The position numbers and the translations under genes were made by a program. A stretch of DNA of 64,000 nucleotides from positions 1-64,000 of the forward strand of contig NW_025963646.1 in assembly GCF_910591885.1 (NCBI RefSeq), given 5' to 3'. Positions 11,521-23,620 of this stretch are shown here, in pieces. The notes beneath the pieces were generated by a model. It made no database searches and was not told where the DNA came from. It saw nothing but the letters and a program-made list of their open reading frames with translations. The stretch comes from Bombus terrestris. Lineage: Eukaryota > Arthropoda > Insecta > Hymenoptera > Apidae. The stretch's first letter is position 1. The number at the start of each line of letters is the position of its first letter.

Positions 11521-13380
11521 TCCCATGTTGTCCCACGTTGACCCACGTTGTCCCACGTTGTCCCACGTTGTCCCACGTGGTCCCACGTTGTCCCACGTTG
11601 TCCCACGGTGTCCAACTATGTCCAACGTTGTCCCACGTTGTCCCACGATGTCCCACGTTGTCCCACGTTGTCCCACGTTGTCCCACGTTGTCCCACGTTG
11701 TCCCACGTTGTCCCACGTTGTCCCACGTTGTCCCACGTTGTCCCACGTTGTCCCACGGTGTCCCACGTTGTCCCACGGTGTCCCACGGTGTCCAACGGTG
11801 TCCAACGGTGTCCCACGGTGTCCCACGGTGTCCAACGGTGTCCCACGTTGTCCCACGTTGTCCCACGTTGTCCCACGTTGTCCAACGATGTCCAACGGTG
11901 TCCCACGTTGTCCCACGTTGTTCCATGGTTTCCCACGTTGTCCCACGTTGTCCCACGTTGTCCCACGGTGTCCAACGATGTCCAACGGTGTCCAACGGTG
12001 TCCAACGGTGTCCAACGGTGTCCCACGTTGTCCCACGTTGTCCCACGTTGTCCCACGGTGTCCAACGATGTCCAACGGTGTCCCACGTTGTCCCACGATG
12101 TCCCACGTTGTCCCACGTTGTCCCACGTTGTCCCACGATGTTCCACGTTGTCCCACGTTGTCCCACGTTGTCCCACGTTGTCCGACGTTGTCCCACGTTG
12201 TCCCACGTTGTCCCACGTTGTCCCACGTTGTCCCACGTTGTCCCACGTTGTCCCACGTTGTCCCACGTTGTCCCACGTTGTCCCACGTTGTCCCACGTTG
12301 TCCCACGGTGTCCAACGGTGTCCAACGATGTCCAACGGTGTCCAACGGTGTCCCACGGTGTCCAACGGTGTCCAACGATGTCCAACGGTGTCCAACGGTG
12401 TCCCACGTTGTCCCACGTTGTCCCACGGTGTCCAACGATGTCCAACGGTGTCCCACGTTGTCCCACGTTGTCCCACGTTGTCCCACGTTGTTCCATGGTT
12501 TCCCACGTTGTCCCACGTTGTCCCACGTTGTCCTACGGTGTCCAACGATGTCCAACGGTGTCCAACGGTGTCCCACGGTGTCCAACGGTGTCCCACGTTG
12601 TCCCACGTTGTCCCACGTTGTCCCACGTTGTCCCACGTTGTCCCACGTTGTCCACCGATGTCCAACGGTGTCCAACGGTGTCCAACGGTGTCCAACGGTG
12701 TCCAACGATGCCCAACGGTGTCCCACGTTGTCCCACGTTGTCCCACGTTGTCCCACGTTGTCCCACGTTGTCCCACGTTGTCCCACGTTGTCCCACGGTG
12801 TCCAACGGTGTCCAACGGTGTCCCACGTTGTCCCACGTTGTCCAACGGTGTCCAACGGTGTCCCACGTTGTCCCACGTTGTCCCACGTTGTCCCACGTTG
12901 TCCCACGATGTCCCACGTTGTCCAACGATGTCCAACGGTGTCCCACGTTGTCCCACGTTGTCCTACGTTGTCCCACGTTGTCCCACGTTGTGCTACGTTG
13001 TCCCACGTTGTCCCACGTTGTCCCACGTTGTCCCACGTTGTCCCACGTTGTCCCACGGTGTCCAACGATGTCCAACGATGTCCAACGGTGTCCAACGGTG
13101 TCCCACGGTGTCCAACGGTGTCCCACGTTGTCCCACGTTGTCCCACGTTGTCCCACGTTGTCCCACGTTGTCCCACGTTGTCCCACGTTGTCCCACGTTG
13201 TCCCACGTTGTCCCACGTTGTCCCACGGTGTCCAACGGTGTCCAACGATGTCCAACGGTGTCCAACGGTGTCCCACGTTGTCCGACGTTGTCCCACGTTG
13301 TCCCACGTTGTCCCACGGTGTCCAACGATGTCCAACGGTGTCCCACGTTGTCCCACGTTGTCCCACGTTGTCCCACGTTG
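11521..13380. repeat. 2,330-bp segment, copy 2
   Basis: Markers are at 11,521, 11,541, 11,571, 11,611, 11,921, 12,491, 12,531, 12,651 and 12,991, which is 2,330 bp after copy 1; the offset is briefly 2,340 around 9,580/11,921. Past about 13,380 the sequence leaves copy 1 and continues as the tract shared with 23.6-29.4 kb. Confidence 0.88.
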
Positions 13381-16300
13381 TCCCACGTTGTCCCACGTTG
13401 TCCCACGTTGTCCCACGTTGTCCCACGGTGTCCAACGGTGTCCAACGATGTCCAACGGTGTCCAACGGTGTCCCACGATGTCCACCGATGTCCACCGATG
13501 TCCAACGGTGTCCAACGGTGTCGTCCAACGATGCCCAACGGTGTCCCACGTTGTCCCACGTTGTCCCACGTTGTCCCACGTTGTCCCACGTTGTCCCACG
13601 TTGTCCCACGTTGTCCCACGGTGTCCAACGATGTCCAGCGGTGTCCAACGGTGTCCCACGTTGTCCCACGTTGTCCCACGTTGTCCCACGTTGTCCCACG
13701 TTGTCCCACGTTGTCCCACGTTGTCCCACGTTGTCCCACGGTGTCCAACGATGTCCAACGATGTCCAACGGTGTCCAACGGTGTCCCACGGTGTCCAACG
13801 GTGTCCCACGTTGTCCCACGTTGTCCCACGTTGTCCCACGTTGTCCCACGTTGTCCCACGTTGTCCCACGTTGTCCCATGGTGTCCAACGGTGTCCAACG
13901 ATGTCCAACGGTGTCCAACGGTGTCCCACGTTGTCCCACGTTGTCCCACGGTGTCCAACGATGTCCAACGGTGTCCCACGTTGTCCCACGTTGTCCCACG
14001 TTGTCCCACGTTGTTCCATGGTTTCCCACGTTGTCCCACGTTGTCCCACGTTGTCCCACGGTGTCCAACGATGTCCAACGGTGTCCAACGGTGTCCCACG
14101 GTGTCCAACGGTGTCCCACGTTGTCCCACGATGTCCAACGATGTCCAACGATGTCCAACGGTGTCCAACGGTGTCCCACGTTGTCCCACGTTGTCCCACG
14201 TTGTCCCACGGTGTCCAACGATGTCCAACGGTGTCCCACGTTGTCCAACGGTGTCCCACGTTGTCCCACGTTGTCCCACGTTGTCCCACGTTGTCCCACG
14301 ATGTCCCACGTTGTCCCACGTTGTCCCACGTTGTCCCACGTTGTCCCACGTTGTCCCACGTTGTCCCACGGTGTCCAACGATGTCCAACGGTGTCCAACG
14401 GTGTCCAACGGTGTCCCACGTTGTCCCACGTTGTCCCACGTTGTCCCACGGTGTCCAACGATGTCCAACGGTGTCCCACGTTGTCCCACGTTGTCCCACG
14501 TTGTCCCACGTTGTCCCACGTTGTCCCACGATGTCCCACGTTGTCCCACGTTGTCCCACGTTGTCCCACGTTGTCCCACGTTGTCCCACGTTGTCTCACG
14601 TTGTCCCACGTTGTCCCACGTTGTCCCACGTTGTCCCACGGTGTCCAACGATGTCCAACGGTGTCCCACGTTGTCCAACGGTGTCCCACGTTGTCCCACG
14701 TTGTCCCACGTTGTCCCACGTTGTCCCACGTTGTCCCACGTTGTCCCACGTTGTCCCACGATGTCCAACGGTGTCCCACGGTGTCCAACGGTGTCCCACG
14801 TTGTCCCACGTTGTCCCACGTTGTCCCACGTTGTCCCACGTTGTCCCACGGTGTCCAACGGTGTCCAACGATGTCCAACGGTGTCCAACGGTGTCCCACG
14901 TTGTCCCACGTTGTCCCACGGTGTCCAACGATGTCCAACGGTGTCCAACGGTGTCCCACGGTGTCCAACGGTGTCCCACGGTGTCCAACGGTGTCCCACG
15001 TTGTCCCACGTTGTCCCACGTTGTCCCACGTTGTCCCACGTTGTCCCACGTTGTCCCACGTTGTCCCACGGTGTCCAACGATGTCCAACGGTGTCCCACG
15101 TTGTCCAACGGTGTCCCACGTTGTCCCACGTTGTCCCACGTTGTCCCACGTTGTCCCACGTTGTCCCACGTTGTCCCACGTTCTCCCACGTTGTCCCACG
15201 TTGTCCCACGCTGTCCCACGTTGTCCCACGTTGTCCCACGTTGTCCCACGTTGTCCCACGTTGTCCCACGTTGTCCCACGGTGTCCAACGATGTCCAACG
15301 GTGTCCAACGGTGTCCCACGGTGTCCAACGGTGTCCCACGTTGTCCCACGTTGTCCCACGTTGTCCCACGTTGTCCCACGTTGTCCCACGTTGTCCCACG
15401 GTGTCCAACGGTGTCCTACGATGTCCAACGGTGTCCAACGGTGTCCCACGATGTCCACCGATGTCCAACGGTGTCCAACGGTGTCCAACGGTGTCCAACG
15501 GTGTCCAACGATGTCCAACGATGTCCAACGATGTCCAACGGTGCCCAACGATGTCCAACGATGTCCAACGGTGTCCCACGATGTCCAACGATGTCCAACG
15601 ATGTCCAACGGTGTCCAACGGTGTCCCACGTTGTCCCACGTTGTCCCACGTTGTCCCACGTTGTCCCACGGTGTCCAACGATGTCCAACGGTGTCCCACG
15701 TTGTCCCACGTTGTCCCACGTTGTCCCACGGTGTCCAACGATGTCCAACGGTGTCCCACGTTGTCCCACGTTGTTCCACTTTGTCCCACGTTGTCCCACG
15801 TTGTCCCACGATGTCCCACGTTGTCCCACGTTGTCCCACGTTGTCCCACGTTGTCCCACGTTGTCCCACGTTGTCCCACGTTGTCCCACGGTGTCCAACG
15901 ATGTCCAACGGTGTCCCACGTTGTCCAACGGTGTCCAACGGTGTCCAACGATGTCCAACGATGTCCAACGATGTCCAACGGTGTCCAACGATGTCCCACG
16001 TTGTCCCACGGTGTCCCACGGTGTCCAACGGTGTCCAACGGTGTCCAACGGTGTCCAACGATGTCCAACGGTGTCCAACGGTGTCCCACGGTGTCCAACG
16101 GTGTCCAACGATGTCCAACGGTGTCCCACGTTGTCCCACGTTGTCCCACGTTGTCCCACGTTGTTCCATGGTTTCCCACGTTGTCCCACGTTGTCCCACG
16201 TTGTCCCACGGTGTCCAACGGAGTCCAACGATGTCCAACGGTGTCCAACGGTGTCCCACGTTGTCCCACGATGTCCCACGTTGTCCCACGTTGTCCCACG

Positions 16301-18700
16301 TTGTCCCACGTTGTCCCACGGTGTCCAACGGTGTCCAACGATGTCCAACGGTGTCCAACGTTGTCCCACGATGTCCACCGATGTCCAACGGTGTCCAACG
16401 GTGTCCAACGGTGTCCAACGGTGTCCAACGGTGTCCAACGATGTCCAACGGTGTCCAACGGTGTCCCACGGTGTCCAACGATGTCCAACGGTGTCCCACG
16501 TTGTCCAACGGTGTCCCACGTTGTCCCACGTTGTCCCACGTTGTCCCACGTTGTCCCACGTTGTCCCACGTTGTCCCACGGTGTCCAACGGTGTCCCACG
16601 TTGTCCCACGTTGTCCCACGGTGTCCAACGATGTCCAACGGTGTCCCACGTTGTCCCACGTTGTCCCACGGTGTCCAACGATGTCCAACGGTGTCCCACG
16701 TTGTCCCACGTTGTCCCACGTTGTCCCACGTTGTCCCACGATGTCCCACGTTGTCCAACGATGTCCAACGGTGTCCCACGTTGTCCCACGTTGTCCTACG
16801 TTGTCCCACGTTGTCCCACGTTGTCCCACGTTGTCCCACGTTGTCCCACGTTGTCCCACGGTGTCCAACGATGTCCAACGATGTCCAACGGTGTCCAACG
16901 GTGTCCCACGGTGTCCAACGGTGTCCCACGTTGTCCCACGTTGTCCCACGTTGTCCCACGTTGTCCCACGTTGTCCCACGTTGTCCCACGTTGTCCCACG
17001 TTGTCCCACGTTGTCCCACGGTGTCCAACGATGTCCAACGGTGTCCCACGTTGTCCCACGTTGTCCAACGGTGTCCCACGTTGTCCCACGTTGTCCAACG
17101 GTGTCCAACGGTGTCCCACGTTGTCCCACGTTGTCCCACGTTGTCCCACGTTGTCCCACGATGTCCCACGTTGTCCAACGATGTCCAACGGTGTCCCACG
17201 TTGTCCCACGTTGTCCTACGTTGTCCCACGTTGTCCCACGTTGTCCCACGTTGTCCCACGTTGTCCCACGTTGTCCCACGGTGTCCAACGGTGTCCAACG
17301 ATGTCCAACGGTGTCCAACGGTGTCCCACGTTGTCCGACGTTGTCCCACGTTGTCCCACGTTGTCCCACGGTGTCCAACGATGTCCAACGGTGTCCCACG
17401 TTGTCCCACGTTGTCCCACGTTGTCCCACGTTGTCCCACGTTGTCCCACGTTGTCCCACGTTGTCCCACGTTGTCCCACGGCGTCCAACGGTGTCCAACG
17501 ATGTCCAACGGTGTCCAACGGTGTCCCACGATGTCCACCGATGTCCAACGGTGTCCAACGGTGTCCAACGGTGTCCAACGTTGTCCAACGATGCCCAACG
17601 GTGTCCCACGTTGTCCCACGTTGTCCCACGTTGTCCCACGTTGTCCCACGTTGTCCCACGTTGTCCCACGTTGTCCCACGGTGTCCAACGATGTCCAGCG
17701 GTGTCCAACGGTGTCCCACGGTGTCCCACGGTGTCCCACGTTGTCCCACGTTGTCCCACGTTGTCCCACGTTGTCCCACGTTGTCCCACGTTGTCCCACG
17801 TTGTCCCACGTTGTCCCACGTTGTCCCACGTTGTCCCACGGTGTCCAACGATGTCCAACGGTGTCCCACGTTGTCCCACGTTGTCCAACGGTGTCCAACG
17901 GTGTCCCACGTTGTCCCACGTTGTCCTACGTTGTCCCACGTTGTCCCACGTTGTCCCACGTTGTCCCACGTTGTCCCACGTTGTCCCACGGTGTCCAACG
18001 ATGTCCAACGATGTCCAACGGTGTCCCACGGTGTCCCACGGTGTCCAACGGTGTCCCACGTTGTCCCACGTTGTCCCACGTTGTCCCACGTTGTCCCACG
18101 TTGTCCCACGTTGTCCCACGTTGTCCCACGGTGTCCAACGGTGTCCAACGATGTCCAACGGTGTCCAACGGTGTCCCACGTTGTCCCACGTTGTCCCACG
18201 GTGTCCAACGATGTCCAACGGTGTCCCACGTTGTCCCACGTTGTCCCACGTTGTCCCACGTTGTTCCATGGTTTCCCACGTTGTCCCACGTTGTCCCACG
18301 TTGTCCCACGGTGTCCAACGATGTCCAACGGTGTCCAACGGTGTCCCACGGTGTCCAACGGTGTCCCACGTTGTCCCACGATGTCCAACGATGTCCAACG
18401 ATGTCCAACGGTGTCCAACGGTGTCCCACGTTGTCCCACGTTGTCCCACGTTGTCCCACGGTGTCCAACGATGTCCAACGGTGTCCCACGTTGTCCAACG
18501 GTGTCCCACGTTGTCCCACGTTGTCCCACGTTGTCCCACGTTGTCCCACGATGTCCCACGTTGTCCCACGTTGTCCCACGTTGTCCCACGGTGTCCAACG
18601 ATGTCCAACGGTGTCCAACGGTGTCCCACGGTGTCCAATGGTGTCCCACGTTGTCCCACGTTGTCCCACGTTGTCCCACGTTGTCCCACGTTGTCCAACG
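13381..18700. repeat. About 10.3-kb-offset duplication, upstream copy
   Basis: Markers TCCAGCGGTG (13,634), TCCCATGGTG (13,874), TTCCATGGTT (14,014), TCTCACGTTG (14,594), TCCTACGATG (15,414), TTCCACTTTG (15,774) and TTCCATGGTT (16,164) recur at 23,884, 24,134, 24,274, 24,854, 25,674, 26,034 and 26,424. The offset is 10,250-10,260 bp. TCCTACGTTG at 16,794 and 17,214 pairs with 27,634 and 28,054, offset 10,840. The downstream copy therefore carries about 580 extra bp near 26.5-27.1 kb. TCCTACGTTG at 17,924 pairs with 28,664, offset 10,740. Confidence 0.85.
13521..13523. other. The only break of 10-bp register in the window
   Basis: Before this point every unit starts at a position ending in 1; after it every unit starts at a position ending in 4, through to base 64,000. 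Three bases, TCG, sit between a TCCAACGGTG unit (13,511) and a TCCAACGATG unit (13,524). In the duplicated copy 10.24 kb downstream the same place holds a complete TCCAACGTTG unit (23,764-23,773), and the related segments at 17,574 also have it. The best reading is therefore a 7-bp deletion inside one unit rather than a 3-bp insertion. An assembly or base-calling error cannot be excluded from sequence alone. Confidence 0.9.
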
Positions 18701-19219
18701 GTGTCCCACGGTGTCCAACGGTGTCCCACGTTGTCCCACGTTGTCCCACGTTGTCCCACGTTGTCCCACGGTGTCCAACGATGTCCAACGGTGTCCCACG
18801 GTGTCCAACGGTGTCCAACGATGTCCAACGGTGTCCCACGTTGTCCCACGTTGTCCCACGTTGTCCCACGTTGTTCCATGGTTTCCCACGTTGTCCCACG
18901 TTGTCCCACGTTGTCCCACGGTGTCCAACGGTGTCCAACGATGTCCAACGGTGTCCAACGGTGTCCCACGATGTCCACCGATGTCCAACGGTGTCCAACG
19001 GTGTCCAACGGTGTCCAACGGTGTCCAACGGTGTCCAACGATGTCCAACGGTGTCCAACGGTGTCCCACGGTGTCCAACGATGTCCAACGGTGTCCCACG
19101 TTGTCCCACGATGTCCAACGATGTCCAACGATGTCCAACGGTGTCCAACGGTGTCCCACGTTGTCCCACGTTGTCCCACGTTGTTCCATGGTTTCCCACG
19201 TTGTCCCACGTTGTCCCAC

Positions 19220-21743
19220 GTTGTCCCACGGTGTCCAACGATGTCCAACGGTGTCCAACGGTGTCCCACGGTGTCCAATGGTGTCCCACGTTGTCCCACG
19301 TTGTCCCACGTTGTCCCACGTTGTCCCACGTTGTCCCACGTTGTCCCACGTTGTCCCACGTTGTCCCACGTTGTCCCACGGTGTCCAACGATGTCCAACG
19401 GTGTCCCACGTTGTCCCACGTTGTCCAACGGTGTCCAACGGTGTCCCACGTTGTCCCACGTTGTCCCACGTTGTCCCACGTTGTCCCACGATGTCCCACG
19501 TTGTCCCACGTTGTCCCACGTTGTCCCACGTTGTCCCACGTTGTCCCACGTTGTCCCACGGTGTCCAACGATGTCCAACGGTGTCCAACGGTGTCCAACG
19601 GTGTCCCACGTTGTCCCACGTTGTCCCACGTTGTCCCACGGTGTCCAACGATGTCCAACGGTGTCCCACGTTGTCCCACGTTGTCCCACGTTGTCCCACG
19701 TTGTCCCACGTTGTCCCACGATGTCCCACGTTGTCCCACGTTGTCCCACGTTGTCCCACGTTGTCCCACGTTGTCCCACGTTGTCCCACGTTGTCCCACG
19801 TTGTCCCACGTTGTCCCACGTTGTCCCACGGTGTCCAACGATGTCCAACGGTGTCCCACGTTGTCCAACGGTGTCCCACGTTGTCCCACGTTGTCCCACG
19901 TTGTCCCACGTTGTCCCACGTTGTCCAACGATGTCCAACGGTGTCCCACGTTGTCCCACGTTGTCCCACGTTGTCCCACGTTGTCCCACGGTGTCCAACG
20001 ATGTCCAACGGTGTCCAACGGTGTCCCACGGTGTCCAACGGTGTCCCACGTTGTCCCACGTTGTCCCACGTTGTCCCACGTTGTCCCACGTTGTCCCACG
20101 TTGTCCAACGATGTCCAACGGTGTCCCACGGTGTCCAACGGTGTCCCACGTTGTCCCACGTTGTCCCACGTTGTCCCACGTTGTCCCACGTTGTCCCACG
20201 TTGTCCCACGTTGTCCCACGGTGTCCAACGGTGTCCAACGATGTCCAACGGTGTCCAACGGTGTCCCACGTTGTCCCACGTTGTCCCACGGTGTCCAACG
20301 ATGTCCAACGGTGTCCAACGGTGTCCCACGGTGTCCAACGGTGTCCCACGGTGTCCAACGGTGTCCCACGTTGTCCCACGTTGTCCCACGTTGTCCCACG
20401 TTGTCCCACGTTGTCCAACGGTGTCCCACGGTGTTCAACGGTGTCCCACGTTGTCCCACGTTGTCCCACGTTGTCCCACGTTGTCCCACGTTGTCCCACG
20501 TTGTCCCACGTTGTCCCACGGTGTCCAACGGTGTCCAAGGATGTCCAACGGTGTCCAACGGTGTCCCACGATGTCCACCGATGTCCAACGGTGTCCAACG
20601 GTGTCCAACGGTGTCCAACGGTGTCCAACGATGTCCAACGATGTCCAACGATGTCCAACGGTGCCCAACGATGTCCAACGATGTCCAACGGTGTCCCACG
20701 ATGTCCAACGATGTCCAACGATGTCCAACGGTGTCCAACGGTGTCCCACGTTGTCCCACGTTGTCCCACGTTGTCCCACGGTGTCCAACGATGTCCAACG
20801 GTGTCCCACGTTGTCCCACGTTGTCCCACGTTGTCCCACGTTGTCCCACGGTGTCCAACGATGTCCAACGGTGTCCCACGTTGTCCCACGTTGTTCCACT
20901 TTGTCCCACGTTGTCCCACGTTGTCCCACGATGTCCCACGTTGTCCCACGTTGTCCCACGTTGTCCCACGTTGTCCCACGTTGTCCCACGTTGTCCCACG
21001 TTGTCCCACGTTGTCCCACGTTGTCCCACGGTGTCCAACGATGTCCAACGGTGTCCCACGTTGTCCAACGGTGTCCCACGTTGTCCCACGTTGTCCCACG
21101 TTGTCCCACGTTGTCCCACGTTGTCCCACGTTGTCCCACGTTGTCCCACGTTGTCCCACGTTGTCCCACGTTGTCCCACGTTGTCCCACGTTGTCCCACG
21201 TTGTCCCACGTTGTCCCACGTTGTCCCACGTTGTCCCACGGTGTCCCACGATGTCCAACGGTGTCCAACGGTGTCCCACGGTGTCCAACGGTGTCCCACG
21301 TTGTCCCACGTTGTCCCACGTTGTCCCACGTTGTCCCACGTTGTCCCACGTTGTCCAACGTTGTCCCACGGTGTCCAACGATGTCCAACGGTGTCCAACG
21401 GTGTCCAACGGTGTCCAACGGTGTCCCACGTTGTCCCACGTTGTCCCACGTTGTCCCACGGTGTCCCACGGTGTCCCACGGTGTCCAACGGTGTCCCACG
21501 TTGTCCCACGTTGTCCCACGTTGTCCCACGTTGTCCCACGTTGTCCCACGTTGTCCCACGTTGTCCAACGATGTCCAACGGTGTCCCACGTTGTCCCACG
21601 TTGTTCCATGGTTTCCCACGTTGTCCCACGTTGTCCCACGTTGTCCCACGGTGTCCCACGGTGTCCAACGATGTCCAACGGTGTCCCACGTTGTCCCACG
21701 TTGTCCCACGTTGTCCCACGTTGTCCCACGATGTCCCACGTTG
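19220..21743. repeat. Long duplicated block, downstream copy
   Basis: This is the partner of 6,700-9,190, with marker units at 20,434, 20,534, 20,894 and 21,604. It runs straight into the third copy of the 2,330-bp segment, just as the upstream copy runs into the first. The duplicated tract is therefore longer than this block alone. Confidence 0.85.
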
Positions 21744-23620
21744 TCCCAAGTTGTCCCACGTTGACCCACGTTGTCCCACGTTGTCCCACGTTGTCCCACG
21801 TGGTCCCACGTTGTCCCACGTTGTCCCACGGTGTCCAACTATGTCCAACGTTGTCCCACGTTGTCCCACGATGTCCCACGTTGTCCCACGTTGTCCCACG
21901 TTGTCCCACGTTGTCCCACGTTGTCCCACGTTGTCCCACGTTGTCCCACGTTGTCCCACGTTGTCCCACGTTGTCCCACGTTGTCCCACGTTGTCCCACG
22001 GTGTCCCACGGTGTCCAACGGTGTCCAACGGTGTCCCACGGTGTCCCACGGTGTCCAACGGTGTCCCACGTTGTCCCACGTTGTCCCACGTTGTCCCACG
22101 TTGTCCAACGATGTCCAACGGTGTCCCACGTTGTCCCACGTTGTTCCATGGTTTCCCACGTTGTCCCACGTTGTCCCACGTTGTCCCACGGTGTCCAACG
22201 ATGTCCAACGGTGTCCAACGGTGTCCAACGGTGTCCAACGGTGTCCCACGTTGTCCCACGTTGTCCCACGTTGTCCCACGGTGTCCAACGATGTCCAACG
22301 GTGTCCCACGTTGTCCCACGATGTCCCACGTTGTCCCACGTTGTCCCACGTTGTCCCACGATGTCCCACGTTGTCCCACGTTGTCCCACGTTGTCCCACG
22401 TTGTCCGACGTTGTCCCACGTTGTCCCACGTTGTCCCACGTTGTCCCACGTTGTCCCACGTTGTCCCACGTTGTCCCACGTTGTCCCACGTTGTCCCACG
22501 TTGTCCCACGTTGTCCCACGTTGTCCCACGTTGTCCCACGTTGTCCCACGGTGTCCAACGGTGTCCAACGATGTCCAACGGTGTCCAACGGTGTCCCACG
22601 GTGTCCAACGGTGTCCAACGATGTCCAACGGTGTCCAACGGTGTCCCACGTTGTCCCACGTTGTCCCACGGTGTCCAACGATGTCCCACGGTGTCCCACG
22701 TTGTCCCACGTTGTCCCACGTTGTCCCACGTTGTTCCATGGTTTCCCACGTTGTCCCACGTTGTCCCACGTTGTCCTACGGTGTCCAACGATGTCCAACG
22801 GTGTCCAACGGTGTCCCACGGTGTCCAACGGTGTCCCACGTTGTCCCACGTTGTCCCACGTTGTCCCACGTTGTCCCACGTTGTCCCACGTTGTCCACCG
22901 TTGTCCCACGGTGTCCAACGGTGTCCAACGGTGTCCAACGGTGTCCAACGATGCCCAACGGTGTCCCACGTTGTCCCACGTTGTCCCACGTTGTCCCACG
23001 TTGTCCCACGTTGTCCCACGTTGTCCCACGTTGTCCCACGGTGTCCAACGATGTCCAACGGTGTCCCACGTTGTCCCACGTTGTCCAACGGTGTCCAACG
23101 GTGTCCCACGTTGTCCCACGTTGTCCCACGTTGTCCCACGTTGTCCCACGATGTCCCACGTTGTCCAACGATGTCCAACGGTGTCCCACGTTGTCCCACG
23201 TTGTCCTACGTTGTCCCACGTTGTCCCACGTTGTGCTACGTTGTCCCACGTTGTCCCACGTTGTCCCACGTTGTCCCACGTTGTCCCACGTTGTCCCACG
23301 GTGTCCAACGATGTCCAACGATGTCCAACGGTGTCCAACGGTGTCCCACGGTGTCCAACGGTGTCCCACGTTGTCCCACGTTGTCCCACGTTGTCCCACG
23401 TTGTCCCACGTTGTCCCACGTTGTCCCACGTTGTCCCACGTTGTCCCACGTTGTCCCACGTTGTCCCACGGTGTCCAACGGTGTCCAACGATGTCCAACG
23501 GTGTCCAACGGTGTCCCACGTTGTCCGACGTTGTCCCACGTTGTCCCACGTTGTCCCACGGTGTCCAACGATGTCCAACGGTGTCCCACGTTGTCCCACG
23601 TTGTCCCACGTTGTCCCACG
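21744..23620. repeat. 2,330-bp segment, copy 3
   Basis: Markers are TCCCAAGTTG (21,744, in place of TCCCATGTTG), ACCCACGTTG (21,764), TCCCACGTGG (21,794), TTCCATGGTT (22,144 and 22,734), TCCTACGGTG (22,774) and TGCTACGTTG (23,234). TGCTACGTTG was found only in these three copies. Downstream it follows copy 2, not copy 1. Confidence 0.88.

Noticed and set aside
13521..13523. Junction of two independently assembled or inserted pieces
   Set aside because: Unit order on both sides matches the intact copy at 23.7 kb across the break, so it is a small local deletion, not a junction.
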